A stretch of DNA of 64,000 nucleotides from an uncultured Sediminibacterium sp. (lineage in GTDB: Bacteria > Bacteroidota > Bacteroidia > Chitinophagales > Chitinophagaceae): contig NZ_CAMLMJ010000014.1 of assembly GCF_946481145.1 (NCBI RefSeq), forward strand, positions 1 to 64,000, written 5' to 3'. The translations under genes were made by a program, and so were the position numbers. Positions 1 through 9,234 of the stretch are shown piece by piece. Every line of letters starts with the position of its first letter. The first letter of the stretch is position 1. A model generated the notes under the pieces. That model ran no database searches, had not been told where the DNA came from, and saw nothing but the letters and a program-made list of their open reading frames with translations.

Positions 1-59
1 GGTGGATGACGAGGTCACCCAGAAGAAAGAGTTAACTACTAAATAGTTAACTCTTTTTT
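1..59 (+). repeat. Truncated copy of a tRNA-like tandem repeat
   Basis: The first 57 bases recur at 176-232 with one mismatch (C/T at position 19), so the spacing is 175 bp. The unit contains a short TGAC-GAG-GTCA palindrome and ends in the terminator at 26-60. The 5' part of this copy lies outside the window. Confidence 0.8.
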
Positions 60-60
60 T
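26..60 (+). terminator. Rho-independent terminator, first repeat copy
   Basis: Perfect 13-nt inverted arms (26-38 and 44-56) surround a 5-nt loop and run into an uninterrupted T tract at 54-60. This looks like a functional intrinsic terminator for the tRNA-like unit upstream. Confidence 0.8.
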
Positions 61-100
61 ATGCTTATCATTTTCAAAAAGTTCTTTCAAAAAATACAAT

Positions 101-206
101 GTTAACTCGTAGCTCAATCCGCCCTAGGCGGAAGCATCTGACTACTAATCAGAAGGTTTCAGGTTTTCCGCCTTTGGTGGATGACGAGGTCACTCAGAAG
201 AAAGAG
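101..206 (+). pseudogene. tRNA-like sequence with palindromes in D- and T-loop positions
   Basis: The sequence has the landmarks of a tRNA: an acceptor-like TAACTC that can pair with GAGTTA near 204-209, a GTAGCTCA D-arm start at 109, and a perfect anticodon stem-loop at 137-153 (TCTGA, loop CTACTAA, TCAGA). The D-loop position instead carries the palindrome TCCGCC-CTA-GGCGGA (118-132), and the T-loop position carries the related TCCGCC-TTT-GGTGGA (167-181). The apparent anticodon ACT (Ser AGU) with A34 would be abnormal in bacteria. A degenerate or mobile tRNA-derived element is likelier than a working tRNA. The stem assignments are mine and unfolded by software. Confidence 0.5.
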
Positions 207-231
207 TTAACTACTAAATAGTTAACTCTTT
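201..231 (+). terminator. Terminator-like hairpin, second repeat copy
   Basis: The same 13-nt arms as the hairpin at 26-60 occur at 201-213 and 219-231. Here the T tract is interrupted (TTTCTTCC), so termination would be weaker. Confidence 0.6.
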
Positions 232-337
232 CTTCCGGTTTTTGCAAAAATGATTTGAAATAACTATAGGCTAATTCCGATTTGTACAGACGATTCTAAA
301 CTCAGCTATTTCCGCTGAATCGTTTTTAATAATTTCA

Positions 338-2053
338 TTAGTTTATTGTTACCATCAACTCCTTTAACCTATTTGAAACATTCTTTTGGGCAAGTTGAAT
401 AAAATTTGAAACATCCATAGGAAAACAAGCAACCTCCTTCATCTTCCCCAATGCATCCATATAAAATTTAGCCCACACTTCCAGAATATGTATTTCCGTT
501 TCTTTATTCCCTCCTTTTTCGATAGCAGTTTTACTAAGAGCAAATTCAATATTTAAGCGTTTAATGGCCGATTGTTCATATTCCTTTATTAAATATTCAA
601 CCATCGACTTATTGTTGGCTGTTAATGAATAAGCTGCGACCAATGCGGATACGCCTACATTTTTCATCTCCCACGCAGAAACTTTATCAATCCGATCTGC
701 ATCGGTATGATAAAATACATCTGTAAAATGCCACAATAATAATCCCGGAATCTTCGCATTCAGAAAGGGCGTATGATCTGAGCCTCCTTCAAATGGATTT
801 GTTTTTACGACCCAACCATTTGTTGCTGCCTGATCAAGGCAACGGCTCAACATAAAATCATTGAAATAATGCGGTACAATGGCAGATTCCGGTAGTGGAC
901 TTCCACCCCATTCTGTATGTTTCTCTTCCCCCCTGGTCCATACAGCGGAAGGGTCTGGCATTTTTTCAATCAGAAAAGTGCCGCCTGTTTTTTTGGTGTC
1001 TTCTCCCACCATATCTAAACTCATGCCCCATTTTATTCCCCTGGCCCTTACTGTATCTTCTACAATATATCTCCTGGTTGAGCTTATTTCATCACCCCAT
1101 AAAAAACTAATCGTACGTGCAGGTATAACGGATTTTTCTTTAAACAACCTGGCAGCTACACTCGCCATTTCTGCAAGGGTTCCCACACCTGATGCATTAT
1201 CATTAGCCCCTGGCTCCTGCACATGTGCAGAAAATACAAATCGTTCTGTGGGCTTTGCATTTCCCTTTATGTCTGCAACCAGGGTAAGTTCTTCAGCTAT
1301 GTATGACTTAGTCTCAATTTTCACCCTTAATCTTACTGATCCTTTCGCTAAGGCATTTTTTAGTCTGGCCCTTGCTGCTGTTGACAACAAAATACCGAAA
1401 CCTTGTTTTTTGGTACTATCAACCTGCGTTATAGATGAAAATTGAATTGAATTCGTATGCTTCTCCGGTTGTGTATAGGAAGGAAGCGAATATCCTATTA
1501 CACCAATTACACCTTTTCCTGATACTGCACGATCTACCATAGAAACTGGTTGATCAGCATAAAGAATTTTTCCCTGTAAATCCTGTGTAGCAAGTACATC
1601 AGCAGATGTTTTTGGCAAGAACAAAACTTCTGCTTCATAACCTCCTTCAGGAGTTGAAGCAGAATTAATAGCCAGCATATTTCGATTGGTCTTAAAAGAA
1701 AGCAAGGGCTCTTTCTCTCCTACTATTTCAACAAGTGCATCAACCGGTTCCCAGGTTTTCCTACGCATGGGTCTTTTCTCGATCCGATAAGTTAATTTAT
1801 CATCGGGACTGGCCATGTTTTCCTGAACATATCCGGCATTCCGGAGTATTTTCTCAACATAATAAATACTCTCATTAAATCCACTATTACCCGGTAAACG
1901 CCAGCGTTGCTCCACAAAAGCAACTGTTTCAAAAGCGCTTTTTTCCTGAAATGCTTTCCTTACCTGTTCATAATATTTCTTTAAGGATGGATTATCCTGA
2001 GCAGATACACCCATACATACTGTTAAAAACAAAAAAATAAATATTACACGCAT
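338..2053 (-). CDS. Secreted M28-family zinc peptidase
   Basis: A 571-residue exported metallopeptidase of the M28 (aminopeptidase) family, expected to trim peptides outside the cytoplasm. I chose the ATG at 2053 because it begins a clear signal peptide (MRVIFIFLFLTVCMGVSAQ); the longer frame adds 25 residues with no signal character. A protease-associated-type insert probably spans about residues 120-240. The metal-binding block AHVQEPGANDNASGVG (about 276-291) supplies the family His and Asp. FLWGDEIS gives the catalytic/metal Glu pair region, DMVGED a further Asp, and GGSDHTPF the last His. All expected ligands appear present. It stands alone, with a repeat-rich intergenic stretch upstream. 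The substrate cannot be read from sequence. Confidence 0.85.
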   Translation of the reverse strand: MRVIFIFLFLTVCMGVSAQDNPSLKKYYEQVRKAFQEKSAFETVAFVEQRWRLPGNSGFNESIYYVEKILRNAGYVQENMASPDDKLTYRIEKRPMRRKTWEPVDALVEIVGEKEPLLSFKTNRNMLAINSASTPEGGYEAEVLFLPKTSADVLATQDLQGKILYADQPVSMVDRAVSGKGVIGVIGYSLPSYTQPEKHTNSIQFSSITQVDSTKKQGFGILLSTAARARLKNALAKGSVRLRVKIETKSYIAEELTLVADIKGNAKPTERFVFSAHVQEPGANDNASGVGTLAEMASVAARLFKEKSVIPARTISFLWGDEISSTRRYIVEDTVRARGIKWGMSLDMVGEDTKKTGGTFLIEKMPDPSAVWTRGEEKHTEWGGSPLPESAIVPHYFNDFMLSRCLDQAATNGWVVKTNPFEGGSDHTPFLNAKIPGLLLWHFTDVFYHTDADRIDKVSAWEMKNVGVSALVAAYSLTANNKSMVEYLIKEYEQSAIKRLNIEFALSKTAIEKGGNKETEIHILEVWAKFYMDALGKMKEVACFPMDVSNFIQLAQKNVSNRLKELMVTIN

Positions 2054-2117
2054 AGAAATAGTATAAAGAGTAAAAGACCAATTTAAAATTTCAATTATTG
2101 CATTCCGGAAAAAACAG

Positions 2118-2280
2118 CTTCTAGCCACTAGCTGCTAGCTACTAGCATTTTTTGCTATTATTTTAAGTAGGGCTATTACAAAACAAATTCGCAAACCCTG
2201 TCATTTATTCTATAAAAGCAGAAAACCTAAACCAATCACCATTCAAGTCTAGCAGCTAGAAGCTAGCAGCTAGCAGCCTA
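2118..2280. repeat. CTAGC-rich short repeats, inverted clusters
   Basis: Two clusters built from CTAGCAGCTAG/CTAGCTACTAG words lie near 2118-2145 and 2250-2278, in largely opposite orientation, so they could pair across about 100 bases. Similar CTAGG(N)-type words occur near 11724-11795. They are noncoding and slippage-prone in appearance. Confidence 0.6.
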
Positions 2281-2313
2281 ATTTCCTAAAGAGCACTGAC
2301 TTTAAAGAACCTG

Positions 2314-2733
2314 TTATTTTGCTGTTACATGTATACCCATATCATATACCAACACTTTGGCCCACAAATGACTATAGTTCTTTACAAATTCCTGGTGAAT
2401 CGGATGATCCTGGTAGATTTTTTGTCCCTCCAGGTCCGCAAAAAACATGAGCTCAGAAACATCCCAACTATTATCGACCACATCCCGCTTTTCTGTACTA
2501 GCCGGAAAGCCAATATGCAATTGTTGAATGGTAGGAATGGCTTTTAATGTTTCTAGTCCTTCTACCAATTTCAAACGGTCAACGGTTGAACCAGGCTGCT
2601 TAAGCCAGAAAAATACATGGTGTACCAAGGTTTTCTCATTTTGATTGAACGAATGTGCAATTGGCATTGTAATAGATCCAATACCAAGTATTGTTGCCTT
2701 TTCGATAAAATTACGTCTGGATTGGTCAGTCAT
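2314..2733 (-). CDS. Dabb (stress-responsive A/B barrel) protein with Tat-like leader
   Basis: This 139-residue protein starts with a twin-arginine-type leader (SRRNFIEKATILGIGS), suggesting export of a folded protein. The rest fits the Dabb ferredoxin-like barrel: the opening strand LVHHVFFWLKQPG, a helix with the typical leucine-rich LKLVEGLETLKAIP, and the late segment DHPIHQEFV. Dabb domains dimerise and in some families bind small ligands; the role here is unknown. It is divergent from the two-component operon at 2865. The start ATG at 2733 is the only one that includes the RR motif. Confidence 0.8.
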   Translation of the reverse strand: MTDQSRRNFIEKATILGIGSITMPIAHSFNQNEKTLVHHVFFWLKQPGSTVDRLKLVEGLETLKAIPTIQQLHIGFPASTEKRDVVDNSWDVSELMFFADLEGQKIYQDHPIHQEFVKNYSHLWAKVLVYDMGIHVTAK

Positions 2734-2864
2734 AGCAATAAATACGCCTTTTTTGTAAATTTAAGTATTCTGTAAGTCAGAACTCGTACCTGATTAAATT
2801 AGAAAATAGAAAAGATTCAGTAAGCTCTATTCACTAAATTGCCGCAGTATTCAATTGTTGAAAT

Positions 2865-3560
2865 ATGTCAGAAGAACGCAAATTATTGATCATTGAGGAT
2901 GAAAAAAAGATTGCTACTACCCTAAAAAAGGGGTTAACAGAAAACGGTTACCATGTTGATCTTGCATTTGATGGCAATATTGGAAAACGTTTGTTCGATT
3001 CTAATGAGTATGATTTAATCATCCTTGATATCAACTTGCCGGGCATGAATGGTTTTGAGTTATGTAAGGCCATCCGTAATCATAACCAGCAAATTCCTAT
3101 TATCATGCTAACGGCCATGAATACCACTGAAGACAAAATAGAAGGCTTCGATACTGGCACAGATGATTACATGATTAAACCCTTTGAGTTTAAGGAATTA
3201 TTGGTTCGAATAAGGGCATTGTTGAAAAGAACCATGAACCAGCAGTTACCCACTGGAAATATATTAAAGGTAGCTGATCTCGAAATGAACCTTGACACAA
3301 AGGAAGTAAGCAGGGCAAACCAGTCTATTACCCTTACCGCTAAAGAGTTTCAATTATTAGAATACTTTATGCGTAACAGAAACAGGGTATTATCAAGATC
3401 CGATATTGCAGAAAGGGTTTGGGAAATCGATTTTGATACGCAGACAAACGTGATAGACGTATATGTGAACTATCTGCGTAACAAAATCGACAAAAAATTT
3501 GAAACCCGATTAATTCATACCCAGGTTGGAATGGGCTATATCATGAAAGAACCTTATTGA
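2865..3560 (+). CDS. OmpR/PhoB-family response regulator
   Basis: A 231-residue two-component regulator. It has a receiver domain (1-120) with the acidic pocket EDE (11-13), phospho-acceptor Asp55 in DLIILDINLPG, and a switch Thr/Lys region (MLTA and IKPFEF). A C-terminal winged-helix DNA-binding domain (about 130-230) carries the LTAKEFQLLEYF and VDVYVNYLRNKID signatures. Its stop codon overlaps the start of the kinase gene (TGATG), so the two are translated together. The regulon is not visible; the neighbouring sugar synthase/HAD fusion and stress protein are plausible targets. Confidence 0.93.
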   Translation: MSEERKLLIIEDEKKIATTLKKGLTENGYHVDLAFDGNIGKRLFDSNEYDLIILDINLPGMNGFELCKAIRNHNQQIPIIMLTAMNTTEDKIEGFDTGTDDYMIKPFEFKELLVRIRALLKRTMNQQLPTGNILKVADLEMNLDTKEVSRANQSITLTAKEFQLLEYFMRNRNRVLSRSDIAERVWEIDFDTQTNVIDVYVNYLRNKIDKKFETRLIHTQVGMGYIMKEPY

Positions 3561-4951
3561 TGAAAATTAAGTATCGGATAGCCATATTATTTACGATTCT
3601 GGTTACGCTCATCTTATTTTTTGTATGCGCTTCCATATACTATTTTTCGAATCTTAACAGGGAATTAGATTTTAAAAGACGCTTACGCAACAGGGCACTC
3701 TCTACCATTAGTCTGCTTGTTAAAGTGGAAGGAATGGATCAGGCCTTATTAAAACGTATCGATGAAAACACACTTATTTCACTGAAGGAAAAAAGTGTGC
3801 TAGTGTACGATGGACAAAATAAGGAAATTTATCGGTACAGAGATCAGGGAGCCAACTATGAACGACCAACCCTGACCATTTTACAAAGCGCAAGGGATAA
3901 AGGCGAGTACATCTATAGCAGTGGGCGCCGCGACGTGATCGCTGTTGCACTTAAATCCGGTGGTCATCAATATGTTTCAGTTGCGGCGGCCTACGATGAT
4001 GTTGGTCTGGATAAACTTGAACAGTTGAAATTTATTCTGCTAGTCAGTTTTATCAGCGGTTCGCTGATTACCTTATTAACCGGGTTGATTTTTTCATCCA
4101 GACTTGTACGCCCTATTAAAAAAATTACCAATGAAGTAAACGAGATTTCTTCCCAGAATCTTTCCAGAAGAATCTTGTTGACCTCCACAAAAGATGAGTT
4201 ATACGAACTCTCTTTTACCTTCAACCAATTATTAACCCGCTTACAGGAATCTTTTGAAATACAACGCAGATTTATTGCCAATGCTTCCCATGAGTTATCT
4301 ACCCCACTTACGTCTATTTCAAGTCAGTTGGAAATAACCCTGCAAAATAACAGGACAGCGGATGAATACCGACAAATTATTCAATCGGTTTATGAAGACG
4401 TAAAAAACCTGAACAGGTTAACTCGAAGTTTGCTTGAACTTGCGAAAGCCAGTGGAACTTCTGACGGAATGGAATTAACCCTGGTAAGAATAGATGAGTT
4501 GTTAATGAGGTTACCGGCAGATATGCATAAAACAAAGAGTCTTTATAAGGTAGAATTGCATTTCGAAACTTTCCCTGAAAATGAAGATAACCTGCTGGTA
4601 TTTGGAAACGGCGATCTGCTGGAGAGTGCCATTAAAAATGTGGTTTTAAATGCCTGTAAATACTCTAACAATCATACTGCAAATGTAGCCCTCAACTTCT
4701 CCGATAACCACTTATATATTGTAATCACGGATAACGGTCCCGGCATAATAAAAGAACACCAGGAAATGATCTTTCAACCCTTTTTCCGAAGTGAAAAAGA
4801 TTCAAATTCTGAGGGTTTTGGTTTAGGTTTGTCACTGGCTTACAGAATTATAAAATTGCATAAGGGGGATATCTTATATACGGAAGTAATCCCGCATGGC
4901 AGCTGCTTCACCATTACCCTGCCTATAGCCAGACATTTTCACCTGATCTAG
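3560..4951 (+). CDS. HAMP-containing sensor histidine kinase
   Basis: A 463-residue membrane kinase and partner of the regulator at 2865. It has a first TM (about 7-30), a periplasmic sensor of about 120 residues, a second TM (about 158-181), HAMP (182-235), a HisKA domain with phospho-acceptor His near 244 in ANASHELSTPLTSI, and an HATPase domain with N (VLNACKYSNNHT), G1 (DNGPGI) and G2 (GFGLGLSLAY) boxes. I start it at ATG 3560, sharing the A of the regulator's TGA, rather than at the TTG one codon upstream. The signal sensed is unknown. Confidence 0.93.
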   Translation: MKIKYRIAILFTILVTLILFFVCASIYYFSNLNRELDFKRRLRNRALSTISLLVKVEGMDQALLKRIDENTLISLKEKSVLVYDGQNKEIYRYRDQGANYERPTLTILQSARDKGEYIYSSGRRDVIAVALKSGGHQYVSVAAAYDDVGLDKLEQLKFILLVSFISGSLITLLTGLIFSSRLVRPIKKITNEVNEISSQNLSRRILLTSTKDELYELSFTFNQLLTRLQESFEIQRRFIANASHELSTPLTSISSQLEITLQNNRTADEYRQIIQSVYEDVKNLNRLTRSLLELAKASGTSDGMELTLVRIDELLMRLPADMHKTKSLYKVELHFETFPENEDNLLVFGNGDLLESAIKNVVLNACKYSNNHTANVALNFSDNHLYIVITDNGPGIIKEHQEMIFQPFFRSEKDSNSEGFGLGLSLAYRIIKLHKGDILYTEVIPHGSCFTITLPIARHFHLI

Positions 4952-5087
4952 TCATAGTTTCTCTCCTAAAGCCCTTCTATCCTTTTCTAATCTCATTCTA
5001 ATCTTGTATTAATCCATGCTTAATAGCACGGTAACATATTGCATGCAAATAATTTAACACTGTTATTATTTGCTCAGGGTTTAGTTT

Positions 5088-5124
5088 AAAGCCGCTCTTT
5101 TCTAAGAGTGGCTTTGTTTTTTTT
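5088..5124 (+). terminator. Rho-independent terminator after the two-component operon
   Basis: The inverted repeat AAAGCC.CTCTT / AAGAG.GGCTTT has a short loop and is followed by a T-rich tract (5117-5124). It lies about 140 bp past the kinase stop and before the next gene. Confidence 0.75.
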
Positions 5125-5200
5125 AGCCATTTTGGCTTTATAATACGCTTCTAATATCATGTTAATGCCTTTCTAAGGCCTCCCTCCGACTTTTGCTTAT

Positions 5201-6583
5201 ATGATTACTGTTATAATACCCGCTTTAAATGAAGAGAAAACCATCGCAAGTGTGGTGAAATATTGCTGGTCGAAACCCAATGTTTCTGAAGTGATTGTGG
5301 TGGATGATCAATCTTTCGATAATACTGTAAAATTCGCCACGGAGGCTGGTGCTAAAGTAATAACCAGTACTAAAATTGGCAAGGGGGCATCTATGAAAGA
5401 CGGTATGCTCTGCGCAAGCAATGAAATCATCCTTTTTATTGACGGTGACATTAACCCTTACCCCGATCAAATGATAGAGCAGATGTCATCCCCCCTTATA
5501 AACAATGAATACGACTTTGTAAAAGCCACATTTGCCAGAAACAGCGGAAGGGTAACTGAATTGGTAGCCAAGCCATTACTTTCCATGTTTTTCCCCGGGT
5601 TATCGCATTATTCGCAACCACTGAGTGGCATGATTGCCGGAAAGAAGCCATTTTTTGAGAAAATCGAATTCTTCAACGATTATGGCGTAGATGTTGGAAT
5701 TCTTATAGACATGCATACACAACATGCCAGGATAACTGAAATAAATATTGGATATATAGAAAACGATAGTAAGCCTTTACATGAATTGGGGAAAATGAGT
5801 AAAGAAGTGGCTAGTGCCATTATTAAAAAAGCATTCTCTCAAAATAGCAAGGCGGTATCGATGGAGGAATTTCAATCTATAAATATAATCAGGGATCAAA
5901 TGGAAATAGCATTTAGCGAACAATTGAAAGATGCCAAGAAAATGGTGGTATTCGACATGGATGATACCATTCTATTAGGACGATTTGTTGATACTTATGC
6001 AAGGCAGTTTGGACTTACAGACGAGTTAGAAGAAATCAGAAAAAAACTCACTGACAGTACCCTCAGAACAAAAGCCATCGCAAAATTATTTAAAGGGAAA
6101 CATTTTGGTGAATTAATAGATACGGTTAATTCTATAGAAATCATTGAAGACATAAAGGATGTTGTTAATATTTTACATGAAAGAGGCTATGTGGTAGGTA
6201 TCATTACGGATAGCTATGATTTTGTGGCCAATCATGTAAAACATAAAATCGGTGCAGATTTTTACCTTGCCAATGAGCTTGAGTTTTCTAACAGCATAGC
6301 AACCGGAGAAGTAAAAATTCCGTCCTTCTTCTTCCACCACAACAATAGCTCATGCCTGCATACCATTTGTAAATCAAATGCACTGGATCATATTTTGAGA
6401 AAATACGATATAGATGAAGGTAATTGTATGGCCATAGGCGATAGTGAGAACGATATCTGCATGGTAAAAAAAGCAGGATTTGGTGTGGCTTTCCGCTCTA
6501 AGAATGAATACCTCAAACAAACAGCGGATTTATTGATAGAAGAACCCAGATTTAATCCAGTATTGGCTTATGCGGTGCACTAG
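5201..6583 (+). CDS. Fused GT81-like glycosyltransferase and HAD phosphatase
   Basis: A 460-residue two-domain enzyme. Residues 1-215 form a GT-A glycosyltransferase with IIPALNEEKTIASVV, VVDDQSFDNT, GKGASMKDGM and the metal-binding DGD at 81-83. The later segment QPLSGMIAG...YGVDVGILIDM resembles glucosyl-3-phosphoglycerate synthases (GT81). Residues 245-455 form a SerB-like HAD phosphatase: motif I FDMDDTILLG (nucleophile Asp252), motif II ITDSYD, motif IV GDSENDICM. A synthase plus phosphatase on one chain could make a glycosyl-glycerate compatible solute through a phosphorylated intermediate; this is inference, and the donor and acceptor are unproven. No signal peptide, so cytoplasmic. 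A stress protein gene follows 68 bp downstream. Confidence 0.75.
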   Translation: MITVIIPALNEEKTIASVVKYCWSKPNVSEVIVVDDQSFDNTVKFATEAGAKVITSTKIGKGASMKDGMLCASNEIILFIDGDINPYPDQMIEQMSSPLINNEYDFVKATFARNSGRVTELVAKPLLSMFFPGLSHYSQPLSGMIAGKKPFFEKIEFFNDYGVDVGILIDMHTQHARITEINIGYIENDSKPLHELGKMSKEVASAIIKKAFSQNSKAVSMEEFQSINIIRDQMEIAFSEQLKDAKKMVVFDMDDTILLGRFVDTYARQFGLTDELEEIRKKLTDSTLRTKAIAKLFKGKHFGELIDTVNSIEIIEDIKDVVNILHERGYVVGIITDSYDFVANHVKHKIGADFYLANELEFSNSIATGEVKIPSFFFHHNNSSCLHTICKSNALDHILRKYDIDEGNCMAIGDSENDICMVKKAGFGVAFRSKNEYLKQTADLLIEEPRFNPVLAYAVH

Positions 6584-6651
6584 ATTCTAATATGCTTTTA
6601 ATATGAGTTTAATTAAACACTAATTACTGAACTGTAGGTTTGATTTAATAA

Positions 6652-7515
6652 ATGGTGCCATTTAAAAATATATTGATCCCGGTCGACTCTCTTTACAATG
6701 CTCAAATTGCGGTTGATAAAGCACTTGAGTTATCTGAAGCCGGTGAAACAACTGTTTACCTGGTAGCCATTATCAAGTATGAATCGTTTTGGCACAAATT
6801 GATTTATACCAACACGCAAAAACAACCCAGACTAAACCGAAAAAAGGAGCTGGCCCGAAAAAAATTGGAGACACTGCGTGATAAAATTTATGATTTAGTG
6901 CCGCAGATAGTGGTAAAAACAATAGTTATTACTGAAACAACCATCAGCAATAATTTATTGAGGTTTGTGCAGGAGCAGGAAATTGATTTAGTTATCGCTA
7001 CTAATCAACACCAAAAAACCGGGTTCTCATTTTTTAGGAAAAGTATACATGAAGACCTTTCCGTAAAAGCAAACCTTGCGGTACTCACGGTAACAAAAGG
7101 TTGCCTGAACCATCCAATAAAATCGATTGTGTTGCCTGTCACTTCTTTTGTTCCAGAAAGAAAAATACATATGGCACTGGCTTTTTCAAAAAAATTCAAT
7201 GCCCATATACATCTGGTAACCATATTAGACAGCAACGATGTAAATACAAAAATTCGAATAGATGCTTTTTACCTGACCTATAAAATACTATCAGAACTAG
7301 GCCATTCGCCGCAATACAAAATATTGCACGGAAATGATTCCGATATGTCATTAGTCAGATATGCAAACCAGGTAAAAGCAGATATGATTTTAGTAAACCC
7401 GGAAAAGAAAAAAATGATACCAGGTTTTTTCCAGGGAAAAATTACGGATATGATGCAGCCTTTATCGGCATTGCACATCCTCACCTTGAAACCGTATTTA
7501 AGAAGAAGCATTTAA
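6652..7515 (+). CDS. Tandem universal stress protein (UspA family)
   Basis: A 287-residue cytoplasmic protein with two Usp domains. Domain one (about 1-145) begins FKNILIPVDSLYNAQIAVDKALELS and ends before CLNHPIKSIVLPV, which starts domain two (about 151-280). The classic GxxGx9GS/T nucleotide loop is not clear in either half (TGFSFFRKSIHEDLS and PGFFQGKITDMMQPLS are degenerate), so ATP binding may be altered or lost. It sits between the sugar-synthase fusion and a TPR gene on the same strand, 10 bp before the latter, and is probably cotranscribed with it. Confidence 0.85.
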   Translation: MVPFKNILIPVDSLYNAQIAVDKALELSEAGETTVYLVAIIKYESFWHKLIYTNTQKQPRLNRKKELARKKLETLRDKIYDLVPQIVVKTIVITETTISNNLLRFVQEQEIDLVIATNQHQKTGFSFFRKSIHEDLSVKANLAVLTVTKGCLNHPIKSIVLPVTSFVPERKIHMALAFSKKFNAHIHLVTILDSNDVNTKIRIDAFYLTYKILSELGHSPQYKILHGNDSDMSLVRYANQVKADMILVNPEKKKMIPGFFQGKITDMMQPLSALHILTLKPYLRRSI

Positions 7516-7525
7516 AAGGATAGAT

Positions 7526-9148
7526 ATGAAAAGAACCATTGTAACAGCAATACTACTGATTGCTGCTGGCAGCTTATTTGCTCAGGATGCAAAATCAGGA
7601 GAAACACTGTATCACTATGAAAGATATAACAGTGCCATTCAAACCCTGAAAAAAAGCATCACTGAAAACCCTGCTGATCTAACCAGTTGGTATTGGCTTA
7701 GCAAATCGCAACTCGCAGCAGATCAGGCAGACAGTGCTAATTTAACTATTCAGCAATTGCCTCAAACTATTGCAGAACAGCCATTGGCCAAAGTAATTAA
7801 AGGAGAGCTTTTATTGAATAAAGGCGATTCCGTTGCTGCCTGGACAATGTTTAATGATGCCATTGGTACAAAAAGAAAGAAAGATCCATTTATACAATGG
7901 GCCGTTGCCAGGGCTTTGATAGATGCCCCAAAAGGTAACCTTATACAAGCCCTCAATTTACTGGAAGAAGCCTCAAAAAGAGACAAAAAGAACCCCGCCC
8001 ATGCGATAGCAGCCGGCGATGCTTATAGGAAATTATATGATGGCTCTTCTGCAGTAAAAGCCTATCAGGAAGCCATTGACTATAATGCAAAACTGGCCTA
8101 CCCTTACTATATGATTGGTAAAATTTACCAAACACAAAATAATGTATCTGTATTCACAGAATATTTCAATAAAGCGATTGCTGCAGATCCCGATTTTGCG
8201 CCTGTCTACTATCCTCTCTACTATTATTACTATTTCAGAGATGTAAATAAGGCAATGGAATACCTGCAAACATATATTGCCAAATCTGATTATACCATTG
8301 AGCATGATTATATGCTTACCGATCTATATTATGTTTCAAAAAAATACAATGAAGCCATTCAAACCGCGCAAAAAATCATGGCGAAAGGCGAAGATGCTAC
8401 CAAGCCCAGACTGTATAAATTACTAGCATATAGTTACGAAGGACTTGAAGATTATACTAACGCGGAAAAATGGATGAAAGACTATTTTTCGAATGAGGCG
8501 GACAGTAATTATGTTTCAAAAGATTATGAGCTGATGGCTAAAATTGCCGCCAAAAATGCGCCTGCTACTGCTCCTGAATGGTATGAAAAGGCATTTAAAA
8601 TAGAAAAGGATTCAATCGCAAGACTTGGATACCTGAAAAACATTACTGCCTTTTATAAAAAGGAAAAAAATTATGCAGAACAGGCCGCCTGGACTGGCGA
8701 GCAATATAAGCTCACTAAATCGGCCTTTACCAATGTAGATATTTTTAACTGGGGGGTAGCGTATTATAATGCCAAAGACTATACAATGGCCGACAGCGTT
8801 TTTGGTATTTATGCAGAAAAATACCCCGATCAGACTTTTGGATACTACTGGAGAGCCCGTTGTAACGCTGCTATCGATACCGCAATGGAAATGGGCATTG
8901 CCATTCCTCACTATGAAGACATGATTGAAGTTGCCTTAAAAGACACCAGCAACGCTAACAATAAAAAGTGGCTGATTCAGGCATATGGATATATCGCAGC
9001 ATATAGGGTAAATGCAGAAAAGAAATACGACGACGCATTGGCACTTTACGATAAAATTTTAGCCCTCGATCCGGCAAACGACGATGCAGAAAAGTATAAA
9101 GAGATATTGGAAAAAATGAAAGCTAGTCAGCCGGATGGAACAAAATAG
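7526..9148 (+). CDS. Secreted or periplasmic TPR-repeat protein
   Basis: A 540-residue protein with a signal peptide (MKRTIVTAILLIAAGSLFAQ) followed by TPR-like helical repeats over nearly the whole length, e.g. DLTSWYWLSKSQLAADQADSA, AYPYYMIGKIYQTQNN and a last repeat YDDALALYDKILALDPANDD. TPR proteins of this type scaffold envelope complexes in Bacteroidota; no partner can be named. An AAAGGA box lies about 8 bp before the ATG, one of the few Shine-Dalgarno-like sites here. The gene ends at a strong terminator. Confidence 0.8.
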   Translation: MKRTIVTAILLIAAGSLFAQDAKSGETLYHYERYNSAIQTLKKSITENPADLTSWYWLSKSQLAADQADSANLTIQQLPQTIAEQPLAKVIKGELLLNKGDSVAAWTMFNDAIGTKRKKDPFIQWAVARALIDAPKGNLIQALNLLEEASKRDKKNPAHAIAAGDAYRKLYDGSSAVKAYQEAIDYNAKLAYPYYMIGKIYQTQNNVSVFTEYFNKAIAADPDFAPVYYPLYYYYYFRDVNKAMEYLQTYIAKSDYTIEHDYMLTDLYYVSKKYNEAIQTAQKIMAKGEDATKPRLYKLLAYSYEGLEDYTNAEKWMKDYFSNEADSNYVSKDYELMAKIAAKNAPATAPEWYEKAFKIEKDSIARLGYLKNITAFYKKEKNYAEQAAWTGEQYKLTKSAFTNVDIFNWGVAYYNAKDYTMADSVFGIYAEKYPDQTFGYYWRARCNAAIDTAMEMGIAIPHYEDMIEVALKDTSNANNKKWLIQAYGYIAAYRVNAEKKYDDALALYDKILALDPANDDAEKYKEILEKMKASQPDGTK

Positions 9149-9179
9149 TGTAGGTTTTTCTCAAGGTTTATAGGTTTAG

Positions 9180-9210
9180 GGCCGGAGTTCGCAGCTCCGG
9201 CCATTTTTTT
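9180..9210 (+). terminator. Strong Rho-independent terminator
   Basis: The GC-rich stem GGCCGGAG (9180-9187) / CTCCGGCC (9195-9202) is followed by seven T residues (9204-9210). It closes the TPR gene transcript and lies just before rlmH. Confidence 0.9.
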
Positions 9211-9234
9211 AAAGGACTGTAGTAACTTTATCAA

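Noticed and set aside
879..1445. 188-aa plus-strand frame within the M28 peptidase gene
   Set aside because: It lies opposite a gene with intact family motifs and shows no domain of its own.
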